From CBFHWY01 sp965659675 (lineage in GTDB: Bacteria > Bacteroidota > Bacteroidia > Flavobacteriales_G > Salibacteraceae): a DNA stretch of 37,780 bases. The stretch is from positions 1-37,780 of the forward strand of contig CBFHWY010000021.1 in assembly GCA_965659675.1 (NCBI GenBank), in the 5' to 3' direction. The notes below the pieces were generated by a model that ran no database searches, was not told the DNA's origin, and worked only from the letters and a program-made list of their open reading frames with translations. Positions within the stretch are counted from its first letter, which is position 1; every line of letters starts with the position of its first letter. A program made the position numbers and the translations under genes. Below, piece by piece: positions 8,203-15,768 of the stretch.

Positions 8203-9407
8203 AATTTCATCATTAATTGTAATGCAGCACCTAAGCCTGAGCTTCTTTCAGGGGCAATAAGGCCTTCTATATTGGTAAGTGCCAAATTGGCCTGAAAACG
8301 ATCAAAGTCCAATTGCCCACCAAGACCAATGAAGTAGTTCCCTAATCCTCCTGAGCCTAGCTGCGCATAAGGTTTTAAATTGTCGTTAACGGAATAGGCA
8401 AGCCGATATTGGATCCAGGGGACAAAAGCAGAATTGAGTCTCCAGTTTCCAAAGAATGCATGCTCAAGATCGCCATGCTGTGAAATCAGCGCAAGCTGTA
8501 TGATTGGCGGAAGTATGGTGTTAAAGTGCTTCCTGGCCGAGCTCTCAAATCTTCTGATCGTATCTTGCAGATTCACATTGATTCCCTGAGTTTCTCCGAT
8601 TTCGACCACATTGGCTTCCCAGATTTCCTGGGTGTTATAATTGGTTGTGATGCTGCTATCGGTCCAACTGATCCATCCGAGATCTCTTACACCAGCTGTA
8701 AAAAAGAGATTCTCACTTTGTTTCTGGATGAAAAACCCGAATCCCATCCCAATGCCATTCGGTGCTAGAAATCCATTTCTAAGGCTGTCGCTTTGCCTGC
8801 GACTAATATCAAGGTCGTAGCTAAAAGAACTCCCGTTTGGGTCCGTATAAAGTCGGCCAGTTTTAACTTGCAGCTCCTGCAGCAACTCACCGTTGAGTAT
8901 AGATGCTTCTGCTGCTATGCTGAAGCCTGCCACCTGTCGCTTTATTCCCAGCGTAAACTCCTGAAATCGCATGAGCTGTAGGAATGAACCGTCAGCATAT
9001 ATGGTGTCTCCAGCAAATTGACTGTTTCCCCCAAGCAGAAAGCGATTCATATCCTTACTCAAGGAGGAAAAAGCCATGCTGCGATCAGCTATTCCCAGAT
9101 AGACCTTGGTAGATCTGCCAAAATCTGATTCCAGACCTACTTCCACATTGCTGCTGAAACCAAAGCGGTTATTAACGCGACTTCTGTTAATACTTCTCTG
9201 GATCACATCCGATGCAATGTACTCACCGAATACGAGTCCGTTGATCATGCTTTGGCTCCAGTTATTGCTGTTCAGGTGAATCTGAGCCCCCATAAAAAGG
9301 CGGTTTTCGTCTGGATCAGAAGGGATGGAGTAGCGCGTTGGCAGCCAGTCTTGCGCTTTGGCAGTGCTACAGAGAAAAATGATCGATATGTAAAGGACAA
9401 TTCTCAA
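8199..9407 (-). CDS. Outer-membrane beta-barrel protein, DUF5723-like
   Basis: The 402-aa product has a signal peptide (about 1-18, ending AKA before QDW) and then alternating beta-strand-like sequence rich in Gly, Asn and aromatic residues, ending in a hydrophobic C-terminal strand. It resembles the DUF5723 family of Bacteroidota outer-membrane proteins, which are related in shape to PorP/SprF. Function is not known. The start is TTG, overlapping the upstream lipoprotein stop as TTGA; its own stop overlaps the kdsA start as ATGA. The close pairing with a lipoprotein suggests they work together at the outer membrane. Confidence 0.65.
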   Translation of the reverse strand: MRIVLYISIIFLCSTAKAQDWLPTRYSIPSDPDENRLFMGAQIHLNSNNWSQSMINGLVFGEYIASDVIQRSINRSRVNNRFGFSSNVEVGLESDFGRSTKVYLGIADRSMAFSSLSKDMNRFLLGGNSQFAGDTIYADGSFLQLMRFQEFTLGIKRQVAGFSIAAEASILNGELLQELQVKTGRLYTDPNGSSFSYDLDISRRQSDSLRNGFLAPNGIGMGFGFFIQKQSENLFFTAGVRDLGWISWTDSSITTNYNTQEIWEANVVEIGETQGINVNLQDTIRRFESSARKHFNTILPPIIQLALISQHGDLEHAFFGNWRLNSAFVPWIQYRLAYSVNDNLKPYAQLGSGGLGNYFIGLGGQLDFDRFQANLALTNIEGLIAPERSSGLGAALQLMMKL

Positions 9408-11011
9408 TAGAGTTCAGAATTCATCTTGTACTTAAAATCGGAACTTAAGTACACCTGGACAAATTGGTCTGGCCTCAGGCGTATGGCCTCATTTCCTCTT
9501 GTTTCAATTTCTAGCTTTAAAACAATGAAGGGGTAGTCATAAAGTCGGTCAACCAGTTCTTCAGACATTGGAAACTCCAGTATGCTTTCTTCGGTGAGCT
9601 CATTGCTAGCTTCAGGGTATGCGCTTATCAACTGAGTGGATTGAATTGAATCGCGAATTGTCCGTGAGCTATCCATAAAGAAGAGTTCAGGCTTTAGGGT
9701 GATGGGAAAGCGATTAAGTGCTTTAAGGTAAATAAGCCCACCATAAAGTGGCTCCGTACTTACTGCACGTTCGGCACTGTCTAAAATTAGATCCAAAGTG
9801 TCGAGAAAGATCATTTCATCGGCTTTGAAGTGAAGTGGAATTCTGGCGTTCAGATCGATCTCTATTCCCGTATTCAGATAGATGAAGTCATTTCCACCAC
9901 TTATATTTCCTTTTGGATTGATATCAAGGTCAAGGCTATAATCCAGTCGATCAGGAAGCACCTCCAGAAGGGCATCCAGATTACTGTTATTCTGATCGAT
10001 GATATGCTCTGTGAACTGAGGAAATACAGGAGGATCAAGATCGCTTTGCTCAGTAGCCCTATTCAGGTTTAGTCGTTTTTCTTTACCTGGTCCGCTGAGT
10101 AAGACCTTGTTTCCATTTCGAGTATTACTGGCCTCAAGTTCAGCGATTCCAGCTGAGATATCAACTCCAATTGAGTTTTTAACGCTGTACACGAGTTCGA
10201 TCTCTTTTAGGTCGATCTTTCCAGAAGGAAGGTTTCGAAACACTTCAAAGTCTTCTGAGCTGCCACCTTCGGTAATTCGCTGTTGTCTAAAATATCCGCG
10301 TCCATAATAGGGTAGGAGGTTCTTGTAGGTGGTTGTTAGGTTAACGTATTGAAGGCTGCTTATGGTCACTGCACTCGCAGTGGGAGAAACTGCTGCTGAG
10401 AAATAAAAGAAGATCGTATTTGCTGTGTTTCTATCCTTTCCACGCAGATCAAGCGTATAACCGCTCAGATCTATGCTATCAACAATGCTCACTGGAGCAC
10501 TCTGTGAGCTTGCAGCCGGTATGGTTCTTTGAAGACGCAGCACCTGCCCATCCTTTGTTGCACCTGGCACTTCATAGATCATGTCAATTTCCTCTGTGAT
10601 GTTTGAGCTGATCTCAAAAAAGATGACACCCTCTGCGAGAGTTGCTTCGAGCAGAGAGACATCCTTAAGCTGAAAGCGATTGTTATTGGTGTCTGAGGCC
10701 CATGTCTGTCCCGGTGCAATGGAGACTGGAATAAAGGAACCCTGATTCACCTTTGTGATCGTGGTATCAGGTATTCGAAATAAGGAGTCGAGGCTATAAG
10801 AGAAGATCTCATCCTCGTAATACACTTCGTGGTCACCATTTGAATTGACCCTAAGTTCGTCTGGACTCAACAATTGCTCAAGGTCGATCTTGCTTTGTGC
10901 AAAAGGAACAAGCATATCGACATCCCATTCGGGTTCAAAACTCATTCGCTTGCATGCAAACACAACAAGCATGATGAACAGAACGGAAAAAAGGACTCTG
11001 GTAACTCTCAT
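9404..11011 (-). CDS. Large lipoprotein of unknown function
   Basis: I do not recognise this 535-aa protein. From the ATG at 11011 it has a clean lipoprotein signal (RVTRVLFSVLFIMLVVFAC, Cys at about 20). An upstream in-frame ATG at 11035 would add 8 residues that weaken the signal. The mature part is rich in Asp, Ser and Ile/Leu with beta-sheet character and no recognisable catalytic motif. It contains FEPEWDVDMLVPFAQSKI near the N-terminus. It is the first gene of the minus-strand chain and overlaps the barrel gene by TTGA, so it may be the surface or periplasmic partner of that barrel. Confidence 0.65.
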   Translation of the reverse strand: MRVTRVLFSVLFIMLVVFACKRMSFEPEWDVDMLVPFAQSKIDLEQLLSPDELRVNSNGDHEVYYEDEIFSYSLDSLFRIPDTTITKVNQGSFIPVSIAPGQTWASDTNNNRFQLKDVSLLEATLAEGVIFFEISSNITEEIDMIYEVPGATKDGQVLRLQRTIPAASSQSAPVSIVDSIDLSGYTLDLRGKDRNTANTIFFYFSAAVSPTASAVTISSLQYVNLTTTYKNLLPYYGRGYFRQQRITEGGSSEDFEVFRNLPSGKIDLKEIELVYSVKNSIGVDISAGIAELEASNTRNGNKVLLSGPGKEKRLNLNRATEQSDLDPPVFPQFTEHIIDQNNSNLDALLEVLPDRLDYSLDLDINPKGNISGGNDFIYLNTGIEIDLNARIPLHFKADEMIFLDTLDLILDSAERAVSTEPLYGGLIYLKALNRFPITLKPELFFMDSSRTIRDSIQSTQLISAYPEASNELTEESILEFPMSEELVDRLYDYPFIVLKLEIETRGNEAIRLRPDQFVQVYLSSDFKYKMNSELY

Positions 11012-11179
11012 TTTGAAGAGCTTAAAATTAGCCATATTTCTTTCAACACTTAAATCTTAATTGAGCCTGATAATATGCATCATAAATATTTGTATATTAA
11101 AGGGTTAAAATAAAGGTGGGACTTTGTCGAAGTTTCGTTGATTTAAGCTTTTATAGTAAAATCAATCGCCTTCAATTTG

Positions 11180-11187
11180 TAAATTTG
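11180..11187 (+). promoter_or_regulatory. -7 element upstream of the small membrane protein gene
   Basis: TAAATTTG fits TAnnTTTG exactly and ends 10 nt before the ATG at 11198, which would leave a very short leader. No TTG lies at the ideal -33 distance. The 186-bp divergent gap (11012-11197) is AT-rich and must also hold the promoter of the lipoprotein operon, for which I see no clear element. Confidence 0.35.
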
Positions 11188-11197
11188 CCGTAAGAAA

Positions 11198-11635
11198 ATG
11201 TCCAAAAATCAAAACATATTTGAGAAGCGTTTTTTCGCCGCATGGATATTCTCTGCTCTTGTAATGTATGCCCTGTCCTATGTTTGGCATGGAGTATTTC
11301 TCAATGACTTTCAAAAGATCTCCTATCCAAAGGATGTCTTACTGACTTCATTTGCTCTCATATACAGTGTTTTAGGTCTGGTGTTGACCCTAATGGTCAA
11401 GTTTCTATATTTTAATTCAAGTGTCTTTATGCGCGGTTTGCTAGGCGGAGTTGCCCTTGGCTTCTTTGTTTACCTCATCGCATTCAGTTTGGGCATTTCA
11501 TTATACAGCACTCCGCAGTGGGAGTATATCGCTTTCGACCTAAGCTGGCAAATGCTTGAGCAAGCTGCAGGAGGAATAGTTGCCGCCTTTGTGTATTCAC
11601 TTGTGGGAAGTTTGAGCAGGCATTCTGCCTTTTAG
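11198..11635 (+). CDS. Small integral membrane protein, unknown function
   Basis: The 145-aa product has four probable membrane helices (about 11-30, 46-68, 77-99 and 119-139). There is a tryptophan/histidine pair after helix 1 (YVWHGVF). I do not assign a family. The general shape resembles small DUF1761-type membrane proteins, but this is weak. It stands alone in front of the YitT gene with a 67-bp gap. Confidence 0.65.
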   Translation: MSKNQNIFEKRFFAAWIFSALVMYALSYVWHGVFLNDFQKISYPKDVLLTSFALIYSVLGLVLTLMVKFLYFNSSVFMRGLLGGVALGFFVYLIAFSLGISLYSTPQWEYIAFDLSWQMLEQAAGGIVAAFVYSLVGSLSRHSAF

Positions 11636-11656
11636 CTTGTTAAATAATCCAAATCT

Positions 11657-11668
11657 CAGAACATTCTG
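11657..11668. promoter_or_regulatory. Short palindrome between the small membrane protein and YitT genes
   Basis: CAGAA-CA-TTCTG is a perfect inverted repeat with 5-bp arms and a 2-nt centre, placed 35 nt before the TTG start of the YitT gene. It could be an operator, but such a short repeat can arise by chance. Confidence 0.2.
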
Positions 11669-11702
11669 GACCGCGTGACTCTTTATATGCAAAACTGTTG
11701 CA

Positions 11703-12599
11703 TTGAAAAGAAACCTATTCAGAGTATCCTCCACCTTTGTTGAATTTGTTCAAATATTCATCGGGGTAGTGCTTGCCAGTATAGGCTTAAAGGCATTTTT
11801 ACTTCCCAATGGATTTCTGGATGGAGGCGCAACAGGAATAGCCATTCTCATTAGTGAGCTGACCCCCATTCCCATTTCATGGGTATTGCTTGGGGTGAGC
11901 ATCCCTTTTCTTGTTCTGGCATGGTTCAGCTTATCTAGAATGACAGTTTTTAAATCCGTTTTTTCTATCCTGATCTTAGCTCTTTTCATTCATTTTGAGA
12001 ATTTCAGTGTGGTTACGGAGGATAAACTCCTGATAGCCATTTTCGGGGGGTTGTTTCTGGGAGCTGGAATTGGTATGGCAATAAGAAATGGTGCTGTCTT
12101 GGATGGATCCGAGATCTTAGGGATCTACATTTATGAGCGGATGGGTATTAGTATTGGAAAGGTCATTCTGATGTTCAACTTCATTCTTTTTGCGATCACA
12201 GCGCTGGTGCTTCCCATGGAAGTTGCCATGTATTCGATACTGACTTACCTGGTTACGGGTAAGGTGATCGACCTTAGCATTGAAGGCTTTGAAGATTTTG
12301 TTGGAATCATGATCACCTCTCATAGGTCGGCGGAGATACAGGAGGAATTGACAGAAAAGCTAGGTGTTGGCTTTACCGTTTATCCATCAGTGAAAGGATA
12401 CGGTAAAAATGGAGTCCGCGACGATATCGAGGTGATCCATTTGGTGATCAATCGGGTTGATATGCGAAAAACCAGCAACATTATCAGTGAAATAGATCCA
12501 AAAGCATTTATTATTGAATTTCACGTGAACGATGTGAAGGGTGGATTACTCCAGAAATATCTCAATACGAGAGGACTTCAAAAACTTGCAAGCACATGA
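11703..12599 (+). CDS. YitT family membrane protein (DUF161 + DUF2179)
   Basis: The 298-aa protein has five or six membrane helices in the first 200 residues, with family motifs LPNGFLDGGATGIAIL and RNGAVLDGSEILGI (two copies of the DGG/DGSE-type repeat). A soluble C-terminal domain (about 205-290) contains FTVYPSVKGYGK and KAFIIEFHVNDVKGG, matching DUF2179. The biochemical role of the family is not established. The start codon is TTG. The last 4 nt overlap the next ATG as ATGA. Confidence 0.85.
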   Translation: MKRNLFRVSSTFVEFVQIFIGVVLASIGLKAFLLPNGFLDGGATGIAILISELTPIPISWVLLGVSIPFLVLAWFSLSRMTVFKSVFSILILALFIHFENFSVVTEDKLLIAIFGGLFLGAGIGMAIRNGAVLDGSEILGIYIYERMGISIGKVILMFNFILFAITALVLPMEVAMYSILTYLVTGKVIDLSIEGFEDFVGIMITSHRSAEIQEELTEKLGVGFTVYPSVKGYGKNGVRDDIEVIHLVINRVDMRKTSNIISEIDPKAFIIEFHVNDVKGGLLQKYLNTRGLQKLAST

Positions 12600-13012
12600 T
12601 ACTTAGATCATTAATTTTAATCATTCTTAGCCACTTAGCGGCTTCGTCGATTCAGGCTCAAGATGCAAAAGCCCTTGTTACAGTGCAGGAGCAACTAGAT
12701 GCATACAACGAAAGGGATATCGACCGATTCATGGCTGTTTTTGCTGATTCTGTGGTATTTCGCAACTTCAAAAGTGGTTCGATCAGTATTCGAGGGAAAG
12801 AAGAAGCTCGAGAGCGATTTAAGGACTACTTTGAGAGTTCACCCGAATTACAAAGCAATCTGGCAGGACGTATTCATTTTGACAACGTGGTCATCGATCA
12901 CGAAAAGATCACCGGGAGTAGGGGTAGTGCAGCGATTTTTGAGCTGGTGATGATCTATGAGGTCAATGAAGACGGAAAGATCTTCAGAGCGAGCAGCATT
13001 CGAAAAGACTAG
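12596..13012 (+). CDS. Exported SnoaL/NTF2-like protein
   Basis: The 138-aa product has a signal peptide (about 1-21, ending IQA before QDA) followed by a single NTF2-fold domain: VQEQLDAYNERDIDRFMAVFADSVVF is the typical helix-strand opening of SnoaL-like polyketide-cyclase/nuclear transport factor 2 proteins, and IRGKEEARERF and VMIYEVNEDGKI follow in the usual places. The exact substrate cannot be predicted. It is translationally coupled to the YitT gene through ATGA. Its TAG stop shares the palindrome CTAG with the stop of the convergent rarA. Confidence 0.75.
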   Translation: MILRSLILIILSHLAASSIQAQDAKALVTVQEQLDAYNERDIDRFMAVFADSVVFRNFKSGSISIRGKEEARERFKDYFESSPELQSNLAGRIHFDNVVIDHEKITGSRGSAAIFELVMIYEVNEDGKIFRASSIRKD

Positions 13013-14241
13013 CTTTCCTCGCGTTTGTTCTTACCGGGCTGATAGATCTTCTTTCCCTTCAATTTCTCTGGCATGTATTCCTGTTCAACCCAATTTCCGG
13101 GGAAGTCGTGAGGATACTTGTAATCTTTACCGTAATCCAGATCTTTCATCAATTCCGTTGGGGCATTTCTCAAATGGAGTGGAACGGGCTCTGAGGGAAA
13201 TTCCTCCGCCAATTTTTGAGCATTCTTTAAGGCTGTATAGGCTGAGTTGCTCTTAGGTGATCGTGCCAAATACAAAGTGGTTTGAGCTAAACTTAATTGA
13301 CATTCTGGATAACCAATACTTTGAACAGCCTGAAAACATGCGTTTGCAAGCACCATAGCCGTAGGATTGGCCAAACCAATGTCCTCGGAGGCATGAATGA
13401 GTAATCTTCTGGCAATGAACTTTGGATCTTCTCCAGCTCTGGTCATTCTGGCGAGCCAATACATGGCTGCATCTGGGTCACTTCCGCGAATAGACTTGAT
13501 AAAGGCTGAGATCACATCGTAATGTTGTTCGCCTCCTTTGTCATAATCTGCCAAACGCTCTTGCAGGATCTCTTTGCAGAGTTCATTTGTGATCTCCTTT
13601 TTATCTGTTGAATTGGCCACCAACTCCAATGCATTCAGCATCCTTCTGGCATCGCCGCCGGAATACATGAGCAATGCATCGCTTTCTTTCAGTTTAAGTG
13701 ATTTCGGTTTCAGAACTGGGTCTAGTTTCAAGGCTCGATCGAGCAAGGCTATCAGATCTTCTTTCTCGAGTTGTTTGAGCACATAGATCTGGCATCTTGA
13801 CCTCAATGCCGAGATCACCTCAAAGGATGGGTTCTCAGTTGTAGCGCCTATCAGGGTGATCCATCCTTTTTCTACTGCACCAAGCAGCGAATCCTGCTGT
13901 GATTTACTAAAGCGATGGATCTCATCGATGAATAGAATTGGAGATTTTTCAGCAAACATGCCTCCAGAGCGCGAACGATCGATCACATTTCGCACATCCT
14001 TGACCCCTGAATTGATCGCACTTAAGGTCTGAAAACTCCTTCCACTGGCTTCGGCCACCAATTGAGCGAGAGTGGTTTTTCCAACTCCGGGTGGACCCCA
14101 AAATATCATAGATGGCACAACACCCTGCTCAAGCGCTTGAGAAATGGCCCCTTTTGGACCAACCAGGTGTTTTTGTCCGACAAATTCATCCAGACTCTTA
14201 GGTCTTAAACGTTCGGGAAGTGGTGTCAAACTTTGTGTCAT
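13009..14241 (-). CDS. rarA: Replication-associated recombination AAA+ ATPase RarA (MgsA)
   Basis: The 410-aa protein is a clamp-loader-like AAA+ ATPase that acts at stalled replication forks. It contains the N-terminal PLPERLRPKSLDEFVGQ, Walker A GPPGVGKT at about 49-56, Walker B ILFIDEIHRF at about 102-111, sensor 1 IGATTENPSFEV and the LRSRCQ arginine-finger region. The C-terminal half (about 230-390) matches the MgsA/RarA tetramerisation region with GSDPDAAMYWLARM and ASEDIGLANP. I start at the ATG at 14241; the frame is open for 10 more codons to 14271, but these run into the pdxH promoter. Only 37 bp separate it from the divergent pdxH. Confidence 0.93.
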   Translation of the reverse strand: MTQSLTPLPERLRPKSLDEFVGQKHLVGPKGAISQALEQGVVPSMIFWGPPGVGKTTLAQLVAEASGRSFQTLSAINSGVKDVRNVIDRSRSGGMFAEKSPILFIDEIHRFSKSQQDSLLGAVEKGWITLIGATTENPSFEVISALRSRCQIYVLKQLEKEDLIALLDRALKLDPVLKPKSLKLKESDALLMYSGGDARRMLNALELVANSTDKKEITNELCKEILQERLADYDKGGEQHYDVISAFIKSIRGSDPDAAMYWLARMTRAGEDPKFIARRLLIHASEDIGLANPTAMVLANACFQAVQSIGYPECQLSLAQTTLYLARSPKSNSAYTALKNAQKLAEEFPSEPVPLHLRNAPTELMKDLDYGKDYKYPHDFPGNWVEQEYMPEKLKGKKIYQPGKNKREES

Positions 14242-14242
14242 G

Positions 14243-14274
14243 ATTGATGTTCCAAAGTAAAGCATATACATTTG
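14243..14274 (+). promoter_or_regulatory. pdxH promoter (-33 TTG, -7 TACATTTG)
   Basis: TTG at 14244-14246 and TACATTTG at 14267-14274 are separated by 20 bp, the spacing typical of Bacteroidota sigma-A promoters (-33 TTTG, -7 TAnnTTTG). The -7 element ends 4 nt before the pdxH ATG, so the transcript would be leaderless or nearly so. On the other strand TTACTTTG (14260-14253) is one mismatch from the consensus and may serve rarA. Confidence 0.55.
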
Positions 14275-14278
14275 ACCT

Positions 14279-14908
14279 ATGAATCATGAACGATGGGATT
14301 TTGAGAAAGGGGAATTGAAAGAGGGTGATCTGCATGAAGACCCAAAGAAGTTATTTGTTCGCTGGCTCGATCATGCCATTGACTCGAATATTCAGGAGCC
14401 TTATGCCATGGTGGTGTCCACCTTAAAAGAAGAAAAACAGCCAACCAGTAGGGTAGTGTATCTCCGTGAGATCGTGGAAGAAGGCTTGATCTTCTTTTCA
14501 AATTACAATTCTCACAAGGGTGAGCAGATCGAGGTACATCCCAATCTTGCTTTGAATTTTTTCTGGTCAGAATTGGAAAGGCAGGTTAAGATCGAAGGAA
14601 CCTGTGAGCCTTCTCCTACAGAGATCTCAGATGTTTATTTTGCGAATCGACCAAGGTCATCCCAAATAGGCGCATGGGCTTCACATCAAAGCTCAAAACT
14701 GGACAGCCGCAAACAACTGGAAGATCGTTTTCTGGAGATCGAAAAGCGTTTTGAAGGCAAAGAGATCCCACGCCCCGATAACTGGGGCGGCTTTTTGGTC
14801 AAGCCCAAACTTTACGAATTCTGGCAGGGCAGGCCAGGTCGTTTACACGACCGCTTCGTTTACGAAATGAAAGAAGGAGACTGGAAGGTAAGCAGGCTTT
14901 CGCCGTGA
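14279..14908 (+). CDS. pdxH: Pyridoxamine/pyridoxine 5'-phosphate oxidase
   Basis: The 209-aa FMN enzyme makes pyridoxal 5'-phosphate from pyridoxine or pyridoxamine phosphate. Family motifs are YAMVVSTL, PTSRVVYLR, FFSNYNSHKGEQIEVHPNLALNFFWSELERQVKIEG, and the C-terminal signature EFWQGRPGRLHDR, which contacts substrate and FMN. Length is normal. The PLP-dependent aminotransferase gene serC is nearby on the other strand, though not in the same operon. The stop directly abuts that of the convergent bTHX gene (0 nt between them). Confidence 0.95.
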   Translation: MNHERWDFEKGELKEGDLHEDPKKLFVRWLDHAIDSNIQEPYAMVVSTLKEEKQPTSRVVYLREIVEEGLIFFSNYNSHKGEQIEVHPNLALNFFWSELERQVKIEGTCEPSPTEISDVYFANRPRSSQIGAWASHQSSKLDSRKQLEDRFLEIEKRFEGKEIPRPDNWGGFLVKPKLYEFWQGRPGRLHDRFVYEMKEGDWKVSRLSP

Positions 14909-15244
14909 TCACTTGTCGTCTTTCTTTGCTGCTGTTTTCTTAGTAGCAGTCTTTTTGGTTGCCGTTGTTTTGGCTGCAGTAGTTGTGGTCGTGCTTTTAG
15001 CAGCCGACTTTTTTGCAGGCGTCTTTTTCGCAGTGGTCTTTTTTGCTGTAGTACTCTTAGCCGCACTTTTTTTAGCCGTTGTAGAAGCGGTTTCCTTCTT
15101 CGCAGTGCTTTTCTTCTTGGTAGTGGCTTTCTTTTTAGCCGGCTTTGACTCTTTCTGTGTTCGGTTGGAAAGGCCTGGACGGCTTACTCCATAACTTCCT
15201 CTAAATCGTTTTCCTTTTTTGGATTTTCTGTCTCCTTTTCCCAT
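14909..15244 (-). CDS. 30S ribosomal protein bTHX with long Lys/Ala/Thr tail
   Basis: The first about 25 residues (MGKGDRKSKKGKRFRGSYG) match bTHX, a small basic 30S protein that sits in a pocket at the top of the 30S head in Thermus. The remaining about 80 residues are almost only Lys, Ala, Thr and Ser in repeats such as TAKK, TTAKK, SAAKS and TKKTA, like histone H1 tails and bacterial AlgP/Hc proteins. The total of 111 aa is several times the length of the Thermus protein. Extended tails occur in some Bacteroidota bTHX proteins, but this one is long. It lies behind the HU gene, with its own promoter after the HU terminator. The tail may bind DNA or rRNA. Confidence 0.8.
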   Translation of the reverse strand: MGKGDRKSKKGKRFRGSYGVSRPGLSNRTQKESKPAKKKATTKKKSTAKKETASTTAKKSAAKSTTAKKTTAKKTPAKKSAAKSTTTTTAAKTTATKKTATKKTAAKKDDK

Positions 15245-15263
15245 TTGTCAAAGTTTTGTGGCT

Positions 15264-15271
15264 CAAATATA
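15264..15271 (-). promoter_or_regulatory. -7 element for the bTHX gene
   Basis: TATATTTG on the minus strand fits TAnnTTTG exactly and lies 19 nt before the bTHX ATG, just downstream of the HU terminator. The -33 position would fall inside the terminator stem, where no TTG is seen. Confidence 0.45.
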
Positions 15272-15280
15272 AAAAGCTAA

Positions 15281-15316
15281 TAAAAAAAAACCCCCGACCT
15301 ACCTAGGACGGGGGTT
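15281..15316 (-). terminator. Rho-independent terminator of the HU gene
   Basis: On the minus strand AACCCCCG (15316-15309) pairs with CGGGGGTT (15296-15289) around a 12-nt loop, followed by an unbroken T-run to 15282. It starts 18 nt after the HU stop codon. Confidence 0.9.
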
Positions 15317-15334
15317 GGTTGATAAGGTAATACC

Positions 15335-15607
15335 TTAGTTTACAGTGTTCGAAAGTTCAGCACCTGCTTTGAACTTCACAACGTTCTTTGCAGCTATTTT
15401 GATTTCTTTTCCTGTTTGTGGGTTTCTACCAGTTCTGGCTGATCTCTTAGAAACAGAGAAAGAACCAAAACCAACTAAAGCAACACGGTCACCTTTTTTC
15501 AAAGCACCTGAAGTAGTGTCAATAAATGCATCTAGAGCTCTCTTTGCATCAGCTTTAGAAATTCCGGCTCCGTTAGCCATTGATTCGATTAATTCCGCTT
15601 TATTCAT
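15335..15607 (-). CDS. HU family nucleoid DNA-binding protein
   Basis: The 90-aa protein is a standard HU/IHF-type DNA-bending dimer subunit. It has the N-terminal helix pair MNKAELIESMA and ADAKRALDAFI, the core GFGSFSV and the arm motif RTGRNPQTGKEI, which includes the Pro that intercalates in DNA. The ATG at 15607 is the right start; the frame stays open 30 codons further but crosses the promoter. It has its own promoter and a strong terminator, so it is transcribed singly. Confidence 0.95.
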   Translation of the reverse strand: MNKAELIESMANGAGISKADAKRALDAFIDTTSGALKKGDRVALVGFGSFSVSKRSARTGRNPQTGKEIKIAAKNVVKFKAGAELSNTVN

Positions 15608-15643
15608 TACTGTATAAATTTTGGTTAGTAAATGTTTGTTGAC

Positions 15644-15673
15644 CAAATTTATGTGAAAATGCCCACTACGCAA
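15644..15673 (-). promoter_or_regulatory. HU promoter (-33 TTG, -7 TAAATTTG)
   Basis: On the minus strand TTG at 15673-15671 and TAAATTTG at 15651-15644 are separated by 19 bp, a full match to the Bacteroidota promoter pattern. The predicted transcript start near 15640 leaves a leader of about 33 nt before the ATG at 15607. Confidence 0.65.
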
Positions 15674-15729
15674 GGCTTTCAAGACAAAATGCCCCATTTT
15701 GTTAATAAAAGAGGCCTTTTGTTAATAAA
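15656..15729. repeat. Cluster of short direct and inverted repeats upstream of HU
   Basis: AAAATGCCC occurs at 15656-15664 and 15686-15694, 30 bp apart. The second copy is part of a perfect palindrome AAAATG-CCC-CATTTT (15686-15700). TTTTGTTAATAAA occurs at 15697-15709 and 15717-15729, 20 bp apart, about two helical turns. The first AAAATGCCC lies between the -7 and -33 boxes of the HU promoter. The pattern suggests protein binding sites. Confidence 0.45.
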
Positions 15730-15768
15730 GCTGGCCTAAAACCCGCGTCAAATGGGCAATTCAGGCAC

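Noticed and set aside
14913..15194. Open frame of hydrophobic Val/Phe/Leu-rich sequence on the plus strand
   Set aside because: It is the antisense of the Lys/Ala/Thr repeat tail of the bTHX gene; the repeat codons read as hydrophobic residues on the other strand. It has no promoter or start context.
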